Below are positions 59,101-64,000 of a stretch of DNA of 64,000 bases, one piece after another (the first letter of the stretch is position 1; each line of letters starts with the position of its first letter). The stretch is from Todiramphus chloris collaris (Eukaryota; Chordata; Aves; Coraciiformes; Alcedinidae). The stretch covers positions 5,593,448 to 5,657,447 of the forward strand of contig JANVCC010000073.1 in assembly GCA_025345505.1 (NCBI GenBank). Direction: 5' to 3'. The notes beneath the pieces were generated by a model, which was not told the origin of the DNA, did not search any database, and saw only the letters and a list, made by a program, of their open reading frames with translations. The position numbers and the translations under genes are program-made.

Positions 59101-62100
59101 GCCAGGCACCCCACACCCCGCTCAGCCAGCCCCACGGTGAGCTGGCCAGGACGGCGGCTGCACAGCTCCATCCCTCTCTGCCAGGCAGGAACCACTTCCC
59201 ATGATGTTCTCCCACCTCCTCTCAGGACCTTCCACTGCAGCAGCGGTTTTCTTGAGACCAGAAATAGGCACACTTCAGAAATATTTATGTGTCATCCAGC
59301 ACAGAGACAATGGCATCTCCTTCCCAGTGCAGCAATTACCCTCTTTATCCCACCAGAATTATCCCTCTGCCTTAAGGCAACAGTGCTGGACAAGGAGCTT
59401 CAATTCACCATAATCTCTCAGCCATTCCCTGGCTCCCTGCTTGTATGGGCAGAAATCTCTGCCCTGCAAACACAGCCTGGCTCCTGGCTTCCAGGATGCA
59501 CGGGTTGATGTTTGACCTTATTAGAAAACAAACACTGTTTATTTGTGCCAAGCTACAAAGCCCAGATGCTCAGCCCTGGTGACTTACTACTTCATTCTTC
59601 ACCTTTCTTCTGGCTTAATGTCATCTATGAATGTTCCGTTTTCCCCCAAAAACCACAGGCAAACATGTTAAATTCTGAAAGAGCAAGACCTGAGCCCCAC
59701 CAGAGCTGGGCTGATGCAAACCCTCTTGCTCCCCTGTCTGCAGCTGTTGTTGTAAGGCTTGTAAACCCACTGCCTTGAAATCTACTCGCCATATACTATA
59801 TTAATTTTATACGTTTCTAATTCCTTAATCAATAGCTTTGAAGAATCAAATATCTCTGCAACTTACACCACCATAATTACCTTTAGCAGCCTAATTTGCA
59901 ATCTCATTTAAAAGACCTCAAGCCCTTTTCTGTAACCCTGCAGTGATGGAATAACTCTCCCCGCTTCATTAGTCGTACCCTTGCACGTGCCGTTAGATCT
60001 TTGTCCAGGACTGGTGTCAAGCTGGGCTGTCCCCAGCTGGTTTCCAAATCCTGGCACAGCAGCAGCTTCCTTCCATTGCCACCCAACCGTGACAACCCGA
60101 GTGCCACTGGAAATTGCTACGACCAGTTCACTGGTGACCAGTATCACTGGGCAGGCAATGCAGCGGTGCCCCGAGCTGTGCTGCACGCGCGGGGTCACCC
60201 TGGGAACCTCCGTCCCGTCTGACCAAAGAAGACACTGCTTTCCCCAAACATGGCATGTGTATTCAATATTTCTGCATGTACCGAGTGCCTTTTCTGCATT
60301 AGCAACGGCCTTCCTGCAGTTCAGCTGGTACCTGACCAAATAAATGCCTTTCCTTCTCCAAGGATTCTGAAAATTGCTGAGCTCTGCTTGTATCATTTTC
60401 CTTCGCATATGAAAGGAAAATCCATTTCCTTGAACACGGAAGAGACTCGGAGCCAGAATTAGACAAGGGAATGTTTGAAGAGAAGGGGTTGGGGACTGGT
60501 TTCTCCCAGTGTGGGGGGCTTGCCAGCAACCTGGGCAGCTAAACCAGATGATTAAAGACTGGACCCACTCTGCGAAGCTGTCTGTGTCTGGCCACTTCCT
60601 GCAGCCCCAGTTCAGGCACATTTCTTGTCATTATCTCTTAACCCCACAGCTTCCAGTCCCACTTAATGAGACTATGCTTATTTATCTGGCTTTTGGCATG
60701 ACAGAGAGAACAAAGCTATGCTAAATTTCAGCCCAGAAATCCCAGTAAGCAGATTGGGTGGGCTTACATTAGAAAGGAAAATACCTGCAGAGACATTATT
60801 TTGTAAAAAAAAACCCAACAAAACCCAAAAAAACCCCTTAAGGGTCTTAAAACTGATTTGCTGACAGGGTAGGCCTTGATGTCATCCTTCTATAAGTGGG
60901 TTATGCTTGTTCTCACAAACACAAAATGATATGCAAATACATCCATTACATGCTGCTTCTTCCAGTTTTACCTGACATTTTCCTCGTCTTTTTTCTTTTT
61001 TTCCCCCTTTCCTTGTAGTCTCCCAAAAGCTCATGAGAAGCGTTAGTCCCGTGTCCAAGGCCAGGGAGAAAGAGTGGAAAAGGAGAATACCCTGCACTAT
61101 ACCTCTTCTGACAGATACAAGTTTCCAGGTGGTTTATGTCCACTGGAGCTGTAGGGTTTCATTTCTGCCCTTTAAACACAGATCAAAGACCATTGCCAGT
61201 ATACATCCTTCCTTAAATTTTCACTGCTTTTGGAACACACAGAGTTTATAGTCAGCCAGTGTCCCTCCTACAGCGACAACTTTGCTGTCCCAGGTGGATC
61301 TGCCAGATTTGTCACTATTGAGGTAGCAAAGGAGCCTGAGCAGGGGCTGGGACCCCTGTGCCAGGCTGCTCTCCCCACTCCCAGGGATTTCCACCCGTGG
61401 CTCTGCTTCACAGCCAAGTTTTAAAGGACTGTCAAATTAAGAAGTGCGGCTTTGAAATACTGGATGGCTCCTGAACCACTTGAAGCTTGTTTTTGTAATG
61501 CAGGATCAAAGTATTTGAAGTCCTAAGACAGGATCAAACTGCAGAAACTTTGGTTACTCTCCACCCAGCAGGATCTGAGACCTGTGCTGTTAGTAATTAT
61601 AAATACATGAGTAACCTGTTACATGCCAGCAAAGTGAATATACTACATCCATATAGTTATATATATATTAGGTCTCACTAATATCTCTCTAATAAAGGAG
61701 TGATCAACAAGTTCCTAAGGTTCACTCTACACTATTTCTGTTTCAACACTACCAAAGAGTCATTGAGTAAAAATCTATCAATAATTTTGACATAAAAGTC
61801 AGAACCCAGACTGTCATCCTTCCAGGACAGCCTGAGCCCACCAGCCACTGTCATCCCAGCTCAACTCAGAGAACCTCCTCCTGCTGCTGACTGTGGAGGC
61901 TTAGCTGGGATCACGGCGAGCGCTGATACCCAGGGGAAACCAGAGCTCATCTACTACTAACACTCAGAGGTTATGTGCTGAAAAAACTTATGGTCAGTTA
62001 TTAACATTTTAATGAACTAAATTTTTTCCAGTTACAAATTAAGTAAGATGCTAGCACACCTTAGGATTTTCCCTGATATCAATGATTTTTTTTTTATCAC

Positions 62101-64000
62101 AGATGATAGCCTAAGAAAAAACCCTAATATTTAGAAATAAAAATATACTGCAGTAAAGCAGCATTTAACTCCCATCTTCCAAATAACCATTTAAATCATT
62201 GGCTGAGCTCCCAGAGACAGCTCCTTACAATGCAAACAAGCAGCTAACTTTTCATGACTTTACTTCCCTTTTTTTTTTGCAGAAAAAAACCCCAAGTTTT
62301 TAAAAATATTACAAAACCCCAACAAAACCACACAACGTTGCACAATGTTTTAAAGTCACAACAACCAAACTACAAGGTTTTGCTCAAACAACATTCGAAT
62401 AAAACTACTTGGTCTGACCAAGGGTAACACTAACAGATGTTGTATTTAAAATAAATCCCCCGCCTGTGGCACGCAAGCTTTCCTACGCTGGGTACGATCA
62501 GCACAAGAACCCGTCCCTGCCTCAAAGTCAGGGTTGTTCAGAACCATGCTGGACTCATCTCACCCATGGAAGCTGAAGCCCCCTGTATTTCCTTACCATC
62601 GTGACACAGGAGTGACTGCAGGTGGTTTAGATACTTTGTCCTACCTCTACAGCCTACCTTCACCTCTCGGCAGAGCATAAGGAAATTTAACAGTGTTTAT
62701 AAATAGTGTTTATAAAGTCTGCATTTTCAATTCTACCTTTTTATTTGGAGGACAAGTTGCTGCTGCTTTTTTTTCCTTTCTTCATCTCCCCCCTCTTTCA
62801 AAGGAGGGCTGTATCTTCCACTATGTTTTTACCCATTCTGTCTGAGACATCAACATTTTTTGGCTACTCTGCACTTTGTGAACCCTTAAACATCTTCCAG
62901 ATGAAGAATAGACCAGCTCTCAGGGAACACAACCCAAAGGACCATTGCTCTCCCACTTACCTTTCATGGAAGGCTGGAAGGAGAAGGCAGCACAGGGAAC
63001 TGCTATCAGGAGGATAATGAAGTACAGAGTAAGATGCTGAAGCCACCAGCTCTTTCTACTGCCATGGAGAAACAGGAGAAGGGTATCTCAGTCCCTCAGC
63101 ATGTTGAGTCAGTGCTGGGGACCCTCTCACGTGGTGGCTGCGCTGCCAGTTTTGCCCACTCCGGGCTGGCCTGGGACACCCCTTCTCCTGCAGTGGGGGC
63201 ACTTGCATACACCTCATCCTCAGGAGGATGGGATTCCTGGCAGAGGCCTTAGGGAACACTGCAGGAATAGCTGCATTGTACTACTGAAACAGTGAGCAAA
63301 AGAGAACAACCAGGAGAACCCACGAGACATCAAGGGAGAGAAACAACGGCACCCATTAGCTGGACACCGGTGTAACAGGGACTGAACAGTTCTCATATAA
63401 CGTTTTCTTCTGAAACATTAGCCACAAAGATCTTTCTCTGTATGAATTATGAAGTATCGTTTCATGTTTAATTGCATTGATTTGCATTGAAAGCTTTAAA
63501 CATCAGCCTAATAATTATCTTAAACCAATTTGTCATCCAGAATACAATAAACCATTATCTATGCCAGTGTTTACAAGGAGCTGATTCTCCTGCATCAGAC
63601 GAACAGGGAGAAAATGAAAAGAAACATTTCAATTCCAGAGTGTGCGTCCAGGTTGCTGCATTTAGGTGAAAAACTTGTGAGAACGATCGCTAGTAAAAAC
63701 AATAGTATAAAAAACTCCAGATCCAGCAATAGCAATTATTTAGAGAGAAATGCCCACACATTTGGGCAGGGTCAGGGACTGGCACCTGTGAGCACCAACC
63801 TGCCCTGGCTGCAGCTGCAGGTCACCCTGCTGCCCTCACAGATGCCACAGAGCTCTCCTGCGAGCCAGGACAAGGGGACCTGTGTCCCAAATCCTGCTCT
63901 CCGGGGCTGAAACCAGCCCTGGGTACAGTGGTTTGTGGTGTTGCTGGCGCCACCGAGACCGGCCGCCTTTCTGCCTTGCCTCTCCCCTCGTGCACTGACC
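56166..64000. other. Intergenic DNA to the end of the window
   Basis: No gene was recognised. Adenine-rich AAACCC tracts lie at 60806-60838 and 62280-62335. The longest open frame, 237 codons on the minus strand at 59908-60621, shows no known domain, biased codon pattern or splice context, and I treat it as chance. Confidence 0.6.

Noticed and set aside
59908-60621. 237-codon minus-strand open frame
   Set aside because: This is the longest unexplained frame, but it has no recognisable domain or splice context, and two + strand frames cover the same DNA.
37351-64000. STAG2 exons, expected on this side from human gene order
   Set aside because: No stretch on the minus strand resembles the STAG2 C terminus. 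The gene probably lies beyond the window.
1-64000. CRISPR arrays, operons, tRNA or rRNA genes
   Set aside because: No regularly spaced direct repeats, bacterial-type gene packing or recognisable tRNA/rRNA sequence was seen. The window is vertebrate nuclear DNA.

Overview
The window is vertebrate nuclear DNA and almost certainly from a bird. It has small exons with GT-AG splice sites in long AT-rich introns, CR1 LINE fragments in both orientations, and two solo LTRs whose 5' end resembles a common avian ERV LTR family. There is no bacterial-style gene packing, and most open frames of 60-200 codons are chance frames. Species and chromosome cannot be read from the sequence alone. Layout: (1) 1-12906 holds the 3' end of teneurin-1 (TENM1) on the + strand: five coding exons giving the last ~935 residues (YD/RHS repeats, RHS core, C-terminal domain, TCAP-1 peptide and stop). 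(2) 12907 to about 17360 is read as a long TENM1 3' UTR with Pumilio-type sites, several AATAAA signals and an unexpected CpG-rich block at 16.2-16.6 kb. (3) About 17.4-21.3 kb is the gap between two convergent genes. (4) 37163-22121, minus strand, is SH2D1A (SAP, the SLAM-associated SH2 adaptor), rebuilt here from four short exons of 137, 64, 142 and 41 coding bases. Together they encode 127 residues, against 128 in human. (5) 37.2-64 kb lies upstream of SH2D1A; no gene was recognised, only old repeats and unique noncoding DNA. TENM1 and SH2D1A lie tail to tail, as they do on human Xq25. This order, with the TCAP-1 sequence, fixes the teneurin as TENM1 and the SH2 gene as SH2D1A rather than SH2D1B. 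The genes are not functionally linked: TENM1 is a neuronal adhesion receptor and SH2D1A a T/NK-cell signalling adaptor. The points most worth a second look are: two same-orientation solo LTRs bracketing SH2D1A exons 2-4; a FOX:ETS-like composite site about 105 bp upstream of the SH2D1A start codon; the LTR abutting the probable SH2D1A poly(A) site; the CpG-rich block inside the TENM1 3' UTR; and a cysteine in a YD repeat where arginine is expected. No new multi-gene system was found.
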